A DNA stretch of 64,000 nt from JAENVT01 sp963773085 (GCA_963773085.1 CAVYZS010000018.1:682001-746000); one strand, 5' to 3'. Positions 26,504-35,515 are shown, numbered from the stretch's first letter. The notes: generated by a model not told the origin, from the letters alone. Made by a program: numbers and translations.

Positions 26504-26929
26504 TCACGGCACCGGCCGCACGACCGCCTTGTTGCCCGAATGCCACGTCTCAGCCATCGTCCGATGACTGATCCTCCAGCCATCGGGGGTTCGTCGTAGG
26601 CGGTCGTCGTAGTAGCCACCGATGAGGTAGTTGTCGCCACCTTCGGTGCCGCGCTTGACGTGCTGGCTCTGCAGTTGGCAGCGACACGTCGCCGTGTCAC
26701 CGTCGACGTGCACCTGGTGGTTGCCGATCAGGTGCTGGCTTGCATCGAGCCGCGACAGCGCGCCGGAGATACGAGAAATGATCGCCTCCACGTCGTCGCA
26801 CGCCACACCGTGCAACATCCCGGTCGCGTCCGATGCGAACACGTTGCGCAGTTCGTCGAACTGCTTGGTGTCGAGCGCCCAGGTGTAAGCGATGGTCAGA
26901 TCGATGATGGCCTTCTCGTCAGCGTTCAT
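26504..26929 (-). CDS. SnoaL/NTF2-like protein (second copy)
   Basis: This 141-residue NTF2-fold protein has MNADEKAIIDLTIAYTWALDT, NVFASDATGML, LDASQHLIGNHQVHVDGD and GWRISHRTMAETWHSGN. It shares the LDASQH block and the GWxIS-WxxGN ending with the protein at 23873. The family covers dehydratases, isomerases and structural beta subunits of Rieske enzymes; no catalytic residues can be assigned. The ATG at 26929 is preferred over a TTG at 26947. It is divergent from the third NTF2-like gene, with 56 bases between them. Confidence 0.8.
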   Translation of the reverse strand: MNADEKAIIDLTIAYTWALDTKQFDELRNVFASDATGMLHGVACDDVEAIISRISGALSRLDASQHLIGNHQVHVDGDTATCRCQLQSQHVKRGTEGGDNYLIGGYYDDRLRRTPDGWRISHRTMAETWHSGNKAVVRPVP

Positions 26930-26985
26930 GGTGCCAGTGTTGACCAAGGAGATACCCGGTCACAAGCGGAACTACGGTGCGCCGG

Positions 26986-27396
26986 ATGACTGATCGAGCC
27001 AAGCAGATCGAGACCGCCCGTGCCGTCTTCGCCGGATGGAGCTCCGGCAACCCTGATGCTCCCGAGCCCTACTTCACGGCCGACGCGACGTTGTTCGACG
27101 TGGCCAGTGGCCAGTTCGATGGGTGGCCGGCAATTCGCGCGTTCTTCGCCCGGGGGCTGTCGCGATGCAACAACCTGACATTGATCCCCGACGAATTCTG
27201 GGCCAATGACCAGGGGCTCGCGGTGCACTACGTGATGAGCGCCGGCGTAATCGACCCGGCAACATTCGGCCCCGAATACGTAGGCCGGCGCTGGTCGGTC
27301 GGGGCGATGTCCTTCCTTCGATTTGCGGGTGACCAGGTGTGCTACGAGGCCGACTTCCACGACAAGGGCTCCCGCCTGAAGTCGCTCACGGGCTGA
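26986..27396 (+). CDS. SnoaL/NTF2-like protein (third copy)
   Basis: This 136-residue protein has ETARAVFAGWSSGNPDAPEPYF, ADATLFDVASGQFDGWPAIRAFF and a C-terminal DKGSRLKSL. It is a nuclear-transport-factor-2-like fold of the SnoaL ketosteroid-isomerase-like class. It is less similar to the other two copies. It lies just upstream of the tandem Rieske genes and their putative operator, so a role in the same pathway is likely but unproven. The second ATG (26986) is used; an ATG three codons earlier is possible. Confidence 0.75.
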   Translation: MTDRAKQIETARAVFAGWSSGNPDAPEPYFTADATLFDVASGQFDGWPAIRAFFARGLSRCNNLTLIPDEFWANDQGLAVHYVMSAGVIDPATFGPEYVGRRWSVGAMSFLRFAGDQVCYEADFHDKGSRLKSLTG

Positions 27397-27441
27397 CTCG
27401 CGGGCGCGATCGCGTGCTAACTCGACAACCGAGATGTTTTT

Positions 27442-27450
27442 ACGTCAAAC
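27442..27450. promoter_or_regulatory. ACGTCAAA-type site before the tandem Rieske operon
   Basis: GTTTTTACGTCAAACTAAAT lies 58 bases before the ATG at 27508. It shares ACGTCAAAC and the downstream CTGC with the site at 25252. Confidence 0.5.
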
Positions 27451-27507
27451 TAAATTCCTGCGGGCCGTACGGACTACGGTCGTGGTGAGAAGAGGGAGGA
27501 GGATTCC

Positions 27508-28848
27508 ATGGCCATCGGCGCTCGATCCCCCGGGATCACGTATCAGGAACTGCTCGACACCGACACCCACGAGGTGCCCAAGGTGCTGCGACTCGAATCG
27601 CCCCGCTACCTAGGAAGCGATGACATCTCCATCGAGCGGTACACCTCTCGCGATTGGCACGAGCGCGAGGTCGAACGGCTCTGGAAGCGGGTCTGGCAAT
27701 TCGCCTGCCGCGAAGAGCACATCCCCCACGTCGGCAGCTACATCGTCTACGACATCGCCAACCTGTCGTTCATCGTCATGCGCACCGCTCCGGACGAGAT
27801 CAAGGCCTATTACAACGCCTGTCTGCACCGCGGTCGTCAGCTCAAGGACTACGCCGGACGGTGCGACGAGATCCGCTGCCCATATCACGGGTTCGCCTGG
27901 ACGCTCGACGGGGCATTGGCCGACGTGCCGGCGCGATGGGACTTCGATCACGTCACCGACGACGCCTTCGGTCTTCCCGAAGCGAAGGTCGGGACCTGGG
28001 CCGGGTTCGTGTTCATCAACCCCGATCCCGATTGCGGTCCGCTCAGCGAGCACATCGGTGATCTCGCCACACAGTTCGAGCGCTGGGACCTCAGCAACCG
28101 ATATGTGCAGGGTCACGTCGCCAAGGTGATCAACGCCAACTGGAAAATCACCCAAGAGGCGTTCAGCGAGTCGTATCACGTCAACGCCACCCATCCCCAG
28201 GCAATGCCGTACCTCGGCGACACCAACAGCCAGGTCGACATCTGGGACACCTTCGCCCGCGTCATCACGCCGGGCGGCACCCCCAGCCCGCTGCTCGACT
28301 GGATGCCCACCGACAAGGACATCATCGACTACATGGTCGACACCCGCGTCGACGAGGACGGCGGCATCGTCGCGGTTGGCGAGGGTGACAACGCCCGCCA
28401 CGCCTCGGCAGTGGTTGCCCGCGAGCGATGGAGAGGGATCGTCGGCGACGGCGTCGACGGATGGTCCGATGCCGAGTTCATCGACAACATCGACTACACG
28501 CTGTTCCCCAACTTCCACCCGTGGGGCGCCTACAACCGCATCGTGTATCGGTTCCGCCCCAACGGCGACAACCATCGTCAGGCGATCATGGAGGTCTTCC
28601 TCCTCGCCCCGTTCAAAGGTGAGCGGCCGATGCCGGCCAAGACGACCCACCTCGGTCCTGACGATTCATGGACGCAGGCACCGGAGCTCGGCATGCTCGG
28701 CAAGATCTTCGAACAAGACAGCTTCAACATGCCGAAGGTGCAGAAGGGTCTCGAACAGACTCGCAAACCCGGCATTACGCTCGGCAACTACCAGGAGAGC
28801 AAGGTGCGCTGGATCCACCAACTTCTCGGCGAGTGGGTGGAGGGCTGA
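27508..28848 (+). CDS. Rieske oxygenase alpha subunit 2
   Basis: This 446-residue oxygenase has a Rieske cluster (Cys105-x-His107 and Cys124-x-x-His127 in CPYHGFAW). It also has the catalytic region NANWKITQEAFSESYHVNATHP, whose histidines and a later aspartate bind mononuclear iron. A very good Shine-Dalgarno (GGGAGGAGG) precedes the ATG. The next Rieske gene begins one base after its stop. The length and WKITQEAFSESYH block place it among phthalate/phenylpropionate-type or steroid-type alpha subunits; the substrate is unknown. No beta subunit, ferredoxin or reductase is in the operon. Confidence 0.88.
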   Translation: MAIGARSPGITYQELLDTDTHEVPKVLRLESPRYLGSDDISIERYTSRDWHEREVERLWKRVWQFACREEHIPHVGSYIVYDIANLSFIVMRTAPDEIKAYYNACLHRGRQLKDYAGRCDEIRCPYHGFAWTLDGALADVPARWDFDHVTDDAFGLPEAKVGTWAGFVFINPDPDCGPLSEHIGDLATQFERWDLSNRYVQGHVAKVINANWKITQEAFSESYHVNATHPQAMPYLGDTNSQVDIWDTFARVITPGGTPSPLLDWMPTDKDIIDYMVDTRVDEDGGIVAVGEGDNARHASAVVARERWRGIVGDGVDGWSDAEFIDNIDYTLFPNFHPWGAYNRIVYRFRPNGDNHRQAIMEVFLLAPFKGERPMPAKTTHLGPDDSWTQAPELGMLGKIFEQDSFNMPKVQKGLEQTRKPGITLGNYQESKVRWIHQLLGEWVEG

Positions 28849-28849
28849 C

Positions 28850-30289
28850 ATGCTCGGACAACGACACCCGTTCGGCAAGGCGCTGTACGAGCAGGATGGC
28901 AACGGCAACGTCCGCGTGACCGACGGCGATCGCAGCGGCCTGTTTCAGTCCAATGGCACCTGGATCGAGGGCGACCTCTATATGTGCGATCCACAGATGT
29001 GCAACTGGATCGCCGGCCCGAAGGTGAAACACCACCGACTGCAGATGGATGTGATGTCAGGGCGCGTGGACCGCGACTACATCGCCCGGTTCGAGGAACG
29101 CTCTGCGTACGAACTGGCGCGCACGGGACCACCCGATGGCTTCCCGAAGCTGCCCGATCTGCCGCTCGGCCGATACACCGATCAGTCGTTCTTCGAGTTG
29201 GAGCAGCAGTTCCTCTGGAAGCGATCGTGGCTGTACGCGGCCCACGACAGCGAACTCCGCGAGCCGGGGGCCTACAAGTTGTGCGACATCGCCGGCGCCC
29301 CGGTGCTTCTGGTGCGCGGTGACGACGGTCTGGTACGTGCGTTCTACAACTCGTGCCGACACCGGGGTGCACCTGTGGTGCGCGGCGCTTGCGGGTCGGC
29401 GCGCCTGCTGTCGTGCCAGTTCCACGGGTGGACCTACGATCTGCGCGGCGATCTGGTGCGTGTGCCCGACGAACGCGACTTCGTCGGTTTGTGCCGCGAG
29501 GAACGTTCGCTGCCTTCGGTGCGGTGCGAGCAATGGGGCGGCTGGTACTTCGTCAACCTCGACCACGATGCGGCACCGCTGCTGGATTGGCTCGAGCCAT
29601 TACCGGAGATCCTCGGTGCTGTCGCCGCGGCCCCGCTGCGGATGTTCGACACCAAGAGCGTGTCGGTCCGCTGCAACTGGAAGATCCTCGCCGAAGGATT
29701 TCTCGAGGTGTACCACGCCCGCACCGTGCACCCCACCACGGTCGCCCCGACCCTGACGACCCGCGGCACGGTGATCACGTTGTACGACCACGGCCACCAA
29801 TCAATGGTCTCGCCTGTGGTCTCCGGTTCGCGAAACGACGGACGCGAGGCCATACCGTTCTTCGACGGCGCGCCGCCTGCGATGACCGAGGCCAACCTGC
29901 AACCGGCGCACGGCATCTTCCCCAACATCATCTCGCCGCTCGACGGCCGCGGCTTTCCGTTCCTCGTGTTCTGGCCGGAGGCCATCGACCGCACCCGCTT
30001 GGACATCATCTGGTTCGCCGCGGACTGGGGTGACGGTGATCTGCCCAACAGCGAACTCTGGGATCGCCGCTTGGCCCGCTTCGACACGCTGATGGAGGAG
30101 GACTACGCCAACCTCGAGCCCATCCAACGATCGATGGAACACGCCGCCCACGGCGGCCAGGTGGTCAACTACCAGGAGCGACGCATCTGGCACGTCCACG
30201 CCTGGATCGACAAGGTCATCGGAGCCGAGCGCATCCCGGCCCACCTGCACGTCGCCGACGCGCTCGCTGATTGGCTCGACCTACCGTGA
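28850..30289 (+). CDS. Rieske oxygenase alpha subunit 3 with an N-terminal extension
   Basis: This 479-residue oxygenase has Rieske ligands Cys169, His171, Cys189 and His192 (CRHRGAPVV and CQFHGWTYD) and an iron-site region NWKILAEGFLEVYHARTVHP. The first 75 residues, before MSGRVDRDYIARF, form an extra segment with two cysteines (MCDPQMC) not seen in the other two alpha subunits here. Its gene begins one base after Rieske 2 and its stop overlaps the phosphatase-like gene (GTGA), so three genes are coupled. Two different alpha subunits side by side may form a mixed complex or act in sequence. Confidence 0.87.
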   Translation: MLGQRHPFGKALYEQDGNGNVRVTDGDRSGLFQSNGTWIEGDLYMCDPQMCNWIAGPKVKHHRLQMDVMSGRVDRDYIARFEERSAYELARTGPPDGFPKLPDLPLGRYTDQSFFELEQQFLWKRSWLYAAHDSELREPGAYKLCDIAGAPVLLVRGDDGLVRAFYNSCRHRGAPVVRGACGSARLLSCQFHGWTYDLRGDLVRVPDERDFVGLCREERSLPSVRCEQWGGWYFVNLDHDAAPLLDWLEPLPEILGAVAAAPLRMFDTKSVSVRCNWKILAEGFLEVYHARTVHPTTVAPTLTTRGTVITLYDHGHQSMVSPVVSGSRNDGREAIPFFDGAPPAMTEANLQPAHGIFPNIISPLDGRGFPFLVFWPEAIDRTRLDIIWFAADWGDGDLPNSELWDRRLARFDTLMEEDYANLEPIQRSMEHAAHGGQVVNYQERRIWHVHAWIDKVIGAERIPAHLHVADALADWLDLP

Positions 30290-31020
30290 CGATCGATCTC
30301 CTCGAGATCGAGGGATGTTTCAACTTTCGCGACGCCGGTGGATGGCAGGCATGGGATGGCCGCACGATGCGACGCGGTGTGTTGTATCGCGGTGACGCAC
30401 CCGAGCGTCTGACTGACGCCGGACGCGCCGCCGTCGCCGCTCTCGGCCTCACCTGTGTGGTCGATCTCCGCCAGAAACGATTCGTCGAGATATCCCTCGG
30501 GTTCGCCGACGACGAGGTGACACATCACATCGAACTCGTCGACCAGATGATCGACTACAACCAGCCGCCGCGCCTCATCGACCCGGTAGATCTGACCAAC
30601 ATGTACATCGACCTGATCGCGCGCAGCCAGTCGCAACTCGTGAGGGCCATCGAGATCGTTGCCGATCACATCGACGATGGGCCGGTGCTGGTGCACTGCA
30701 CGGCGGGGAAGGATCGCACCGGTCTGGCCGTGGCGTTGATCCAGGCCGCGATCGGGGTCTCGCTGGATTCCATCGCCGATGACTTCACACGATCCGATGC
30801 CCCCGCTCTGCGCCGGCGGGCAGCAATGCTGGCATCCCCCGTCACCGGTGATCCCCCGGTGGCCCGGTCGCCGGAGTTCTTGTGGTCCGCGCCACGCGAG
30901 ACGATGCACCGACTGGCGAGCCGGGCTATCGAGGAGTTCGGCTCACTGCCGGCCTGGCCGCTCGGTCTCGGTGTGTCGCCGGCCGCGATCGAACACCTCC
31001 GCCGTGGACTACTGCAATGA
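30286..31020 (+). CDS. Tyrosine-phosphatase-like protein (CxAGKDRTG)
   Basis: This 244-residue protein has N-terminal NFRDAGGWQAWDGRTMRRGVLYRGDAPE and the phosphatase signature VLVHCTAGKDRTG (Cys-x5-Arg loop). These are the features of bacterial dual-specificity/tyrosine phosphatases of the Y-phosphatase3 family. It starts with the GTG that overlaps the Rieske stop, and its own stop overlaps the next ATG (ATGA), so it is embedded in the Rieske operon. It might remove phosphate from a small metabolite rather than a protein; this is inference from context. The active-site Cys and Arg are intact. Confidence 0.82.
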   Translation: MTIDLLEIEGCFNFRDAGGWQAWDGRTMRRGVLYRGDAPERLTDAGRAAVAALGLTCVVDLRQKRFVEISLGFADDEVTHHIELVDQMIDYNQPPRLIDPVDLTNMYIDLIARSQSQLVRAIEIVADHIDDGPVLVHCTAGKDRTGLAVALIQAAIGVSLDSIADDFTRSDAPALRRRAAMLASPVTGDPPVARSPEFLWSAPRETMHRLASRAIEEFGSLPAWPLGLGVSPAAIEHLRRGLLQ

Positions 31021-31904
31021 GTCTGCAGTTCGTCCCCAACTACGTCGACATCGGCATCGCCCCAGCCACCTGGGCGCGGGCACGCGAAGCGGAGGGATGG
31101 CACGGGATCGCGGTAGCCGACCACTTGTGGCACCGCGAGCGCGCTTATCCGCACCTGTGGGTCTCGCTTGGGGCGATGGCCGCGGCGACAACGCGAGTCA
31201 TGCTCACCTCGTCGTTCGCGAACAACCTCATCCGCTCGCCCGTCGAATTCGCTCAGGCGGCCATGACCGTGCAGCAGGCCTCCGACGGTCGGTTCGAGGC
31301 CGGGCTCGGAGCCGGATGGGTGCGGGCCGAGATCGAACAGATAGGTCACCGGTATCCGCCGCCCCCCGAGCGGATCAGTCGTTACATCGAGGCAATCACG
31401 ATTGCCGGCGAGCTCCTACGTACTCGTCATTGCACGTTCCACGGCGAGTACTACGGCGTCGACGTCGACATCCTCGGGCCTGACGTGCCGCCGCCGCCGC
31501 TGGTCGCGTCGGTCGGCGGTCCACGATCCATACGCGAGATCGCGCCCTTAGTCGATCGTGTCGAGCTGAAGGTGTCGAGTCGGGCCACCCGCGGAGGCGA
31601 ACTCGACTATGCCGCGTTCCAAACGATCGACGCAAAGCATCTCGACTCACTGGTATCGCAGGTTCGGGCGGTGCGCCCCGACGTGCCCCTCGGAATGTTC
31701 CTGCAGGTCGGAGTCGGCGATCACCCTCGCCTCGCTGAGCTGTCCGCGCTGCTCGGTGACTCGTGGATGGGCAGTTTCATCGGAGAAGCACCCAGGGTGG
31801 CCGAAGCCTTGCTCGCCCTCGAATCGCGTGGCATCGAGCGAGTGCAGCTCACGCCATACGTGCCCGAGACGTTCGAACTGCTCGCCCCGTACCTTCGTAG
31901 TTGA
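31017..31904 (+). CDS. LLM-class oxidoreductase
   Basis: This 295-residue luciferase-like barrel has WARAREAEGWHGIAVADHLW, RSPVEFAQAAMTVQQASDGRFEAGLGAGWVRAE and a C-terminal RGIERVQLTPYVPE. It is an F420- or flavin-dependent oxidoreductase. It is the last gene of the Rieske2-Rieske3-phosphatase-LLM operon; its ATG overlaps the phosphatase stop by four bases. It could supply a reduction step to the oxygenase products. It ends two bases from the convergent SDR. Confidence 0.83.
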   Translation: MSLQFVPNYVDIGIAPATWARAREAEGWHGIAVADHLWHRERAYPHLWVSLGAMAAATTRVMLTSSFANNLIRSPVEFAQAAMTVQQASDGRFEAGLGAGWVRAEIEQIGHRYPPPPERISRYIEAITIAGELLRTRHCTFHGEYYGVDVDILGPDVPPPPLVASVGGPRSIREIAPLVDRVELKVSSRATRGGELDYAAFQTIDAKHLDSLVSQVRAVRPDVPLGMFLQVGVGDHPRLAELSALLGDSWMGSFIGEAPRVAEALLALESRGIERVQLTPYVPETFELLAPYLRS

Positions 31905-31905
31905 T

Positions 31906-32709
31906 TCAGGCGAGGCGGGCGGCGTCGACGGCCAGGGTCGAGCCGGTCATGAATGCGGCGAGATCGCTGGCTGCGAACACGACGACGCGGGCCACATCAT
32001 CGGCGACACCCATGCGACCCAGCGGATTCGTCGCGGCCCGTTTCGAGACGTCGAGCCCGGCCTTCAAGAGTGGCTCCATCTCGATACGCACCCCAGGTGT
32101 GTCCATCACGGTCGGGGCGATTCCCAGCACGCGAATGCCCAGCGGACCGAACTCCAAGGCCAACGCCTTTGTCGCGCCGACGACGGCGTGCTTGGACGCC
32201 ACATAGGCGCTGATGCCGACGCTCGCTCGGAATCCTGTCGTCGAGGCAAGGTTGATGATCACGCCACCATCCGGCATGCGTCGCGCCGCCTCACGCGCCC
32301 CCACGAAGGTTCCACGGGCGTTGACCGCGAACATCCGATCGATGAATTCGTCGGTCACGTCGACGGCCGGCCCGGTCGCGTAGGAGATGCCGGCATTGTT
32401 GACCCAGATGTCGAGCCGGCCGAATTCGTGGATGGCCCGATCCGCGGCCGCAACCACGGTGGCCGTGTCGGACACGTCGAGGAGCACTCCGATCACCTTG
32501 CGGCCCGACGCCGAACTCACATCTGCGGCCGTTGCATCGACGCCCGCCACGTCGATGTCGCCGGCAATCACATCGGCCCCGGCTTCGGCGAGGCGACGGA
32601 CGATCTGCTCGCCGAGCCCACGTGCTGCCCCGGTGACGACAGCAACGCGACCCACCAGCGAGAACAGGTCGGTCAGAGAACGCGAAGTGTGGTCAGGGGC
32701 GGGGATCAT
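31906..32709 (-). CDS. Short-chain dehydrogenase/reductase
   Basis: This 267-residue SDR has TGAARGLG, DVSDTATVVAA, NNAGIS, LASTTGFRASVGISAYVASK (Ser/Tyr/Lys triad) and a variant end ALAVDAARLA, where VDGG is usual. It is an NAD(P)-dependent alcohol dehydrogenase of unknown substrate. AAGGAG precedes the ATG, nine bases after the P450 stop, so it is the last of four genes in one minus-strand operon (SDR-SDR-P450-SDR). Confidence 0.86.
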   Translation of the reverse strand: MIPAPDHTSRSLTDLFSLVGRVAVVTGAARGLGEQIVRRLAEAGADVIAGDIDVAGVDATAADVSSASGRKVIGVLLDVSDTATVVAAADRAIHEFGRLDIWVNNAGISYATGPAVDVTDEFIDRMFAVNARGTFVGAREAARRMPDGGVIINLASTTGFRASVGISAYVASKHAVVGATKALALEFGPLGIRVLGIAPTVMDTPGVRIEMEPLLKAGLDVSKRAATNPLGRMGVADDVARVVVFAASDLAAFMTGSTLAVDAARLA

Positions 32710-32718
32710 CGGTCTCCT

Positions 32719-33894
32719 TCAGGCAGTGCGCCAGCGGATCGGCAGACTGGTGAGCCCGTGCAACACGAACGACTCGTTGCGTACGGCGGGCCCGGTGAGC
32801 TCGATGTCGTGCATCCGTTCGAGGATCCGCCGGAAGGTGACACGGGCCTCCATCCGTGCCAGCGGGGCGCCGATGCAGAAATGGATACCCCACCCGAACG
32901 CGAGGTGGCGGCGGGACTCCTCGAGGTCGCGGTCGATACGGAACTCGTCGGGATCGGTGAAGCGCGCCGGGTCGCGGTTCGCCGCTGCGTAGAGCAGCTG
33001 CATCTTGCTGCGCGCCGGGATGTCGTGACCGTGCAGCGACACGTCCTCCGCGTTCGTGCGGAACAGGCCCTGCACCGGCGAGTCGAAGCGCAACGCCTCC
33101 TCGATGGCGGCGTCGAGCAGCGCCGGATCGCTGCGCAACTCGTCGAAAACCTGCGGACGCTCGATGAGTCTGTACAGCATCAACCCGAGGAGGCTCGTGG
33201 TTGTCTCATGTCCGGCGATCAGCAACTGGTAACCGAGATGGCGGACCTCAGCGGTCGATACCACGCCATCTCGCCAGGCGACCAGCATCCTGCTGAGGGC
33301 ATCGTCGGGTAGCTCACCGTCCACCGATTCCCGCTCGACGAGACGGGCCTCGACATAGTTCTCGATCCAATGTTTGGATCTGCTGTAGTCATCGAGAGAC
33401 CCTCCGGTGAGCGCCTGCACGACTTCCGAGCTCCATCTCCGGAAGTCGTTGCGATCCTCGCGGTGCACACCCAGCAGCTCACCGACGACCATCGCCGGAA
33501 AGGGGAAGGCGAAGAGGTCGACGAAATCGCCGGCTCCCAGCGGGAGCATCTCATCGAACAATTCGTCGGCCAGCGCCTCGGCTGCGGGCTGCAGCCTGGC
33601 AATCGCAGTCGGCACGAAGGCATCGCGCAGCACCCGACGGTGGCGAGCGTGATCGGGGTCGTCGGTCGTTCCGAGCACGCCCGACTCCTGGTAGAAGACT
33701 CCCGCGCCATCTCGGTTGCCCCACATATCGGGCTGCTTGACGACGGTGCGGACATCGTCGAACCGGCTGAGAACGTAGAACGGAGGATCGTGGGCATCCT
33801 CTCGATAGACGGGGCACTGCTCGCGCAGGTATCGATATCCGTCGGTCGGCTCGAAGGCGTGAGCCTGGGCCAGGTGGGAGTACGGCTCCGTCAC
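32719..33894 (-). CDS. Cytochrome P450 (first)
   Basis: This 391-residue soluble bacterial P450 has the I-helix oxygen-activation motif AGHETTT, EEALR (ExxR) and the heme loop FGWGIHFCIGAPLAR with its cysteine ligand. It would hydroxylate a hydrophobic substrate using ferredoxin electrons. The GTG at 33894 lies seven bases after the preceding SDR stop, with GAGG upstream. TTDDPDHARHRRVLRDAF, the C-helix region, is standard for CYP families of terpene, steroid or fatty-acid catabolism. No ferredoxin is encoded nearby. Confidence 0.9.
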   Translation of the reverse strand: MTEPYSHLAQAHAFEPTDGYRYLREQCPVYREDAHDPPFYVLSRFDDVRTVVKQPDMWGNRDGAGVFYQESGVLGTTDDPDHARHRRVLRDAFVPTAIARLQPAAEALADELFDEMLPLGAGDFVDLFAFPFPAMVVGELLGVHREDRNDFRRWSSEVVQALTGGSLDDYSRSKHWIENYVEARLVERESVDGELPDDALSRMLVAWRDGVVSTAEVRHLGYQLLIAGHETTTSLLGLMLYRLIERPQVFDELRSDPALLDAAIEEALRFDSPVQGLFRTNAEDVSLHGHDIPARSKMQLLYAAANRDPARFTDPDEFRIDRDLEESRRHLAFGWGIHFCIGAPLARMEARVTFRRILERMHDIELTGPAVRNESFVLHGLTSLPIRWRTA

Positions 33895-33901
33895 GCGGAC
33901 C

Positions 33902-34684
33902 TCAGTACGGCATCGTCCCGCCATCGACCGGGAACATGCACGCGGTGATGTTCTTGCCGGCGTCCGAGGCCATGAGCACAGCAACGGCAGCGACCTCTTC
34001 GACTTTGTTCGGCCGTTTGATCGACGATTCCTTGGTGAACAAACCGATCATCGCCTCGTAGCTCTCCAACCCCATGGCGATCGCCGATTCCGGCCCGGTC
34101 TCGCGCACGATGTCGGTCTCGATGATCCCCGGAAGGATGGCATTGACGGTGATGCCGATCGTGCCAACCTCACGGGCCGCGGACTTCACCAGGCCGTTGA
34201 CAGCATGCTTTGTGGCCGAATAGCCGGGGATACCGGGCTTGCCGAGCTTGCCTTCCACGGACGACGTGACGATGATCCGTCCGGAGCCATGAGGGATCAT
34301 GTGTTGCAGAGCCTTGCGCATGCCCCAGAACACGTGATTGAGGTTCCAGTCGATCTCGAGGTTCCACTCCTCGTCGGTCATCATGAACACCGGCGCTGTG
34401 TTCTTCACCCCACCGGAGTTGAGCACCATGATGTCGAGCTTGCCGAACTTCTCGACAGTGAAATCGACCATCCCCTCGACCGTCGCCTGCTTGGCGGCGT
34501 CACCGGCGAAGAAGGCAGTGCGCTCCGGTGTTCCGATTTCGTCGAGGGCGGTCTGCCCCTTCGCCGCATCGCGACCGTTGATCACGACCGACGCCCCCTC
34601 GGCCAGAAATGCCTCGGCGATGGCGCGGCCGATCGAGCGGGTACCACCTGTGATGGCCGCTACTTTTCCTTCGAGCTTTCCCAA
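33902..34684 (-). CDS. Short-chain dehydrogenase (GGTR subfamily)
   Basis: This 260-residue SDR has TGGTRSIG, NSGGVKNT, a Ser/Tyr/Lys set in SSVEGKLGKPGIPGYSATK and a long substrate loop after ETDIVRETGPESAIAMGLESYEA. It ends VDGGTMPY. It shares this loop and ending with the SDRs at 34699 and 51561, which makes a three-member paralogous set. The TTG start at 34684 has GGGGAG six bases upstream; no better start is present. It is the second gene of the SDR-SDR-P450-SDR operon. Confidence 0.85.
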   Translation of the reverse strand: MGKLEGKVAAITGGTRSIGRAIAEAFLAEGASVVINGRDAAKGQTALDEIGTPERTAFFAGDAAKQATVEGMVDFTVEKFGKLDIMVLNSGGVKNTAPVFMMTDEEWNLEIDWNLNHVFWGMRKALQHMIPHGSGRIIVTSSVEGKLGKPGIPGYSATKHAVNGLVKSAAREVGTIGITVNAILPGIIETDIVRETGPESAIAMGLESYEAMIGLFTKESSIKRPNKVEEVAAVAVLMASDAGKNITACMFPVDGGTMPY

Positions 34685-34698
34685 TGGAATCTCCCCTG

Positions 34699-35478
34699 TC
34701 AGTACGGCGAGGTGCCGCCATCGATCGAAATGAGCGAGCCGGTTATACCGGCGCCGGCCTCTGAGGCCAGCAGCATGGCGACAGCAGCGACATCATCCAC
34801 CGCCATCACCCTCTTGGTCGCAGACTCTTCGACGAAGTACTCGATGAGCTGCTCGTACGAGATGCCCATCGCCTCGGCAGCCTGAGGCCCCTGTTCTCTG
34901 ACGATGTCGGTCTCGATCACTCCCGGGCACAGGGAATTGACCGTGATTCCCATGGTCCCGACCTCCTGGGCCATCGACTTGGTCAGGCCGTTGATGGCGT
35001 GCTTGGCGATGACATAGATCGACAGGCCGGGCTTGCCGCACTTGCCTTCGACCGAGGAGATGTTGATGATTCGGCCCCAACCCTGGGGAATCATGTAGTT
35101 GACGGCCTTGCGCGAGCACCAGAAGGTGCTCCACAGGTTCCATTTCAGGGCGTCGTCCAGCGCCTCGTCGGTGAGCTGGGCGACCGGCGCGTGATTGGTG
35201 GCTCCACCGGCGTTGTTGACCATGATGTCGATCCGACCGAAATGTTCGACGGCCTCGTCGACGACGCGCTCGCAGTCCTCCCGTACCTTGGCATCACCCT
35301 GCACGAAGTGCACGTCGTCGGGTCGGCCGATCTCGGCCACGGCCTGCGCACCCTTTTCGGCGTTGGTGCCGTTGAGCACGACCTTGCACCCTTCGGCGAG
35401 AAACGCCTCGGCGATGGCGCGGCCGATACCCCGCGTTCCTCCTGTGATCGCGGCCACTCGTCCTGTGAGTTCACCCAT
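34699..35478 (-). CDS. Short-chain dehydrogenase (GGTR subfamily)
   Basis: This 259-residue SDR has TGGTRGIG, NNAGGATNHAP, SSVEGKCGKPGLSIYVIAK, the extended loop IETDIVREQGPQAAEAMG and the end SIDGGTSPY. It is very close to its neighbour at 33902 and to the SDR at 51561. GGGGG precedes the ATG. It is the promoter-proximal gene of a four-gene operon, and an ACGTCAAAG site lies 38 bases upstream. It is probably an alcohol-to-ketone step on a P450 or Rieske product. Confidence 0.87.
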   Translation of the reverse strand: MGELTGRVAAITGGTRGIGRAIAEAFLAEGCKVVLNGTNAEKGAQAVAEIGRPDDVHFVQGDAKVREDCERVVDEAVEHFGRIDIMVNNAGGATNHAPVAQLTDEALDDALKWNLWSTFWCSRKAVNYMIPQGWGRIINISSVEGKCGKPGLSIYVIAKHAINGLTKSMAQEVGTMGITVNSLCPGVIETDIVREQGPQAAEAMGISYEQLIEYFVEESATKRVMAVDDVAAVAMLLASEAGAGITGSLISIDGGTSPY

Positions 35479-35515
35479 GAGACCCCCTTGGTCAACAGCT
35501 GACGACACTATTACG

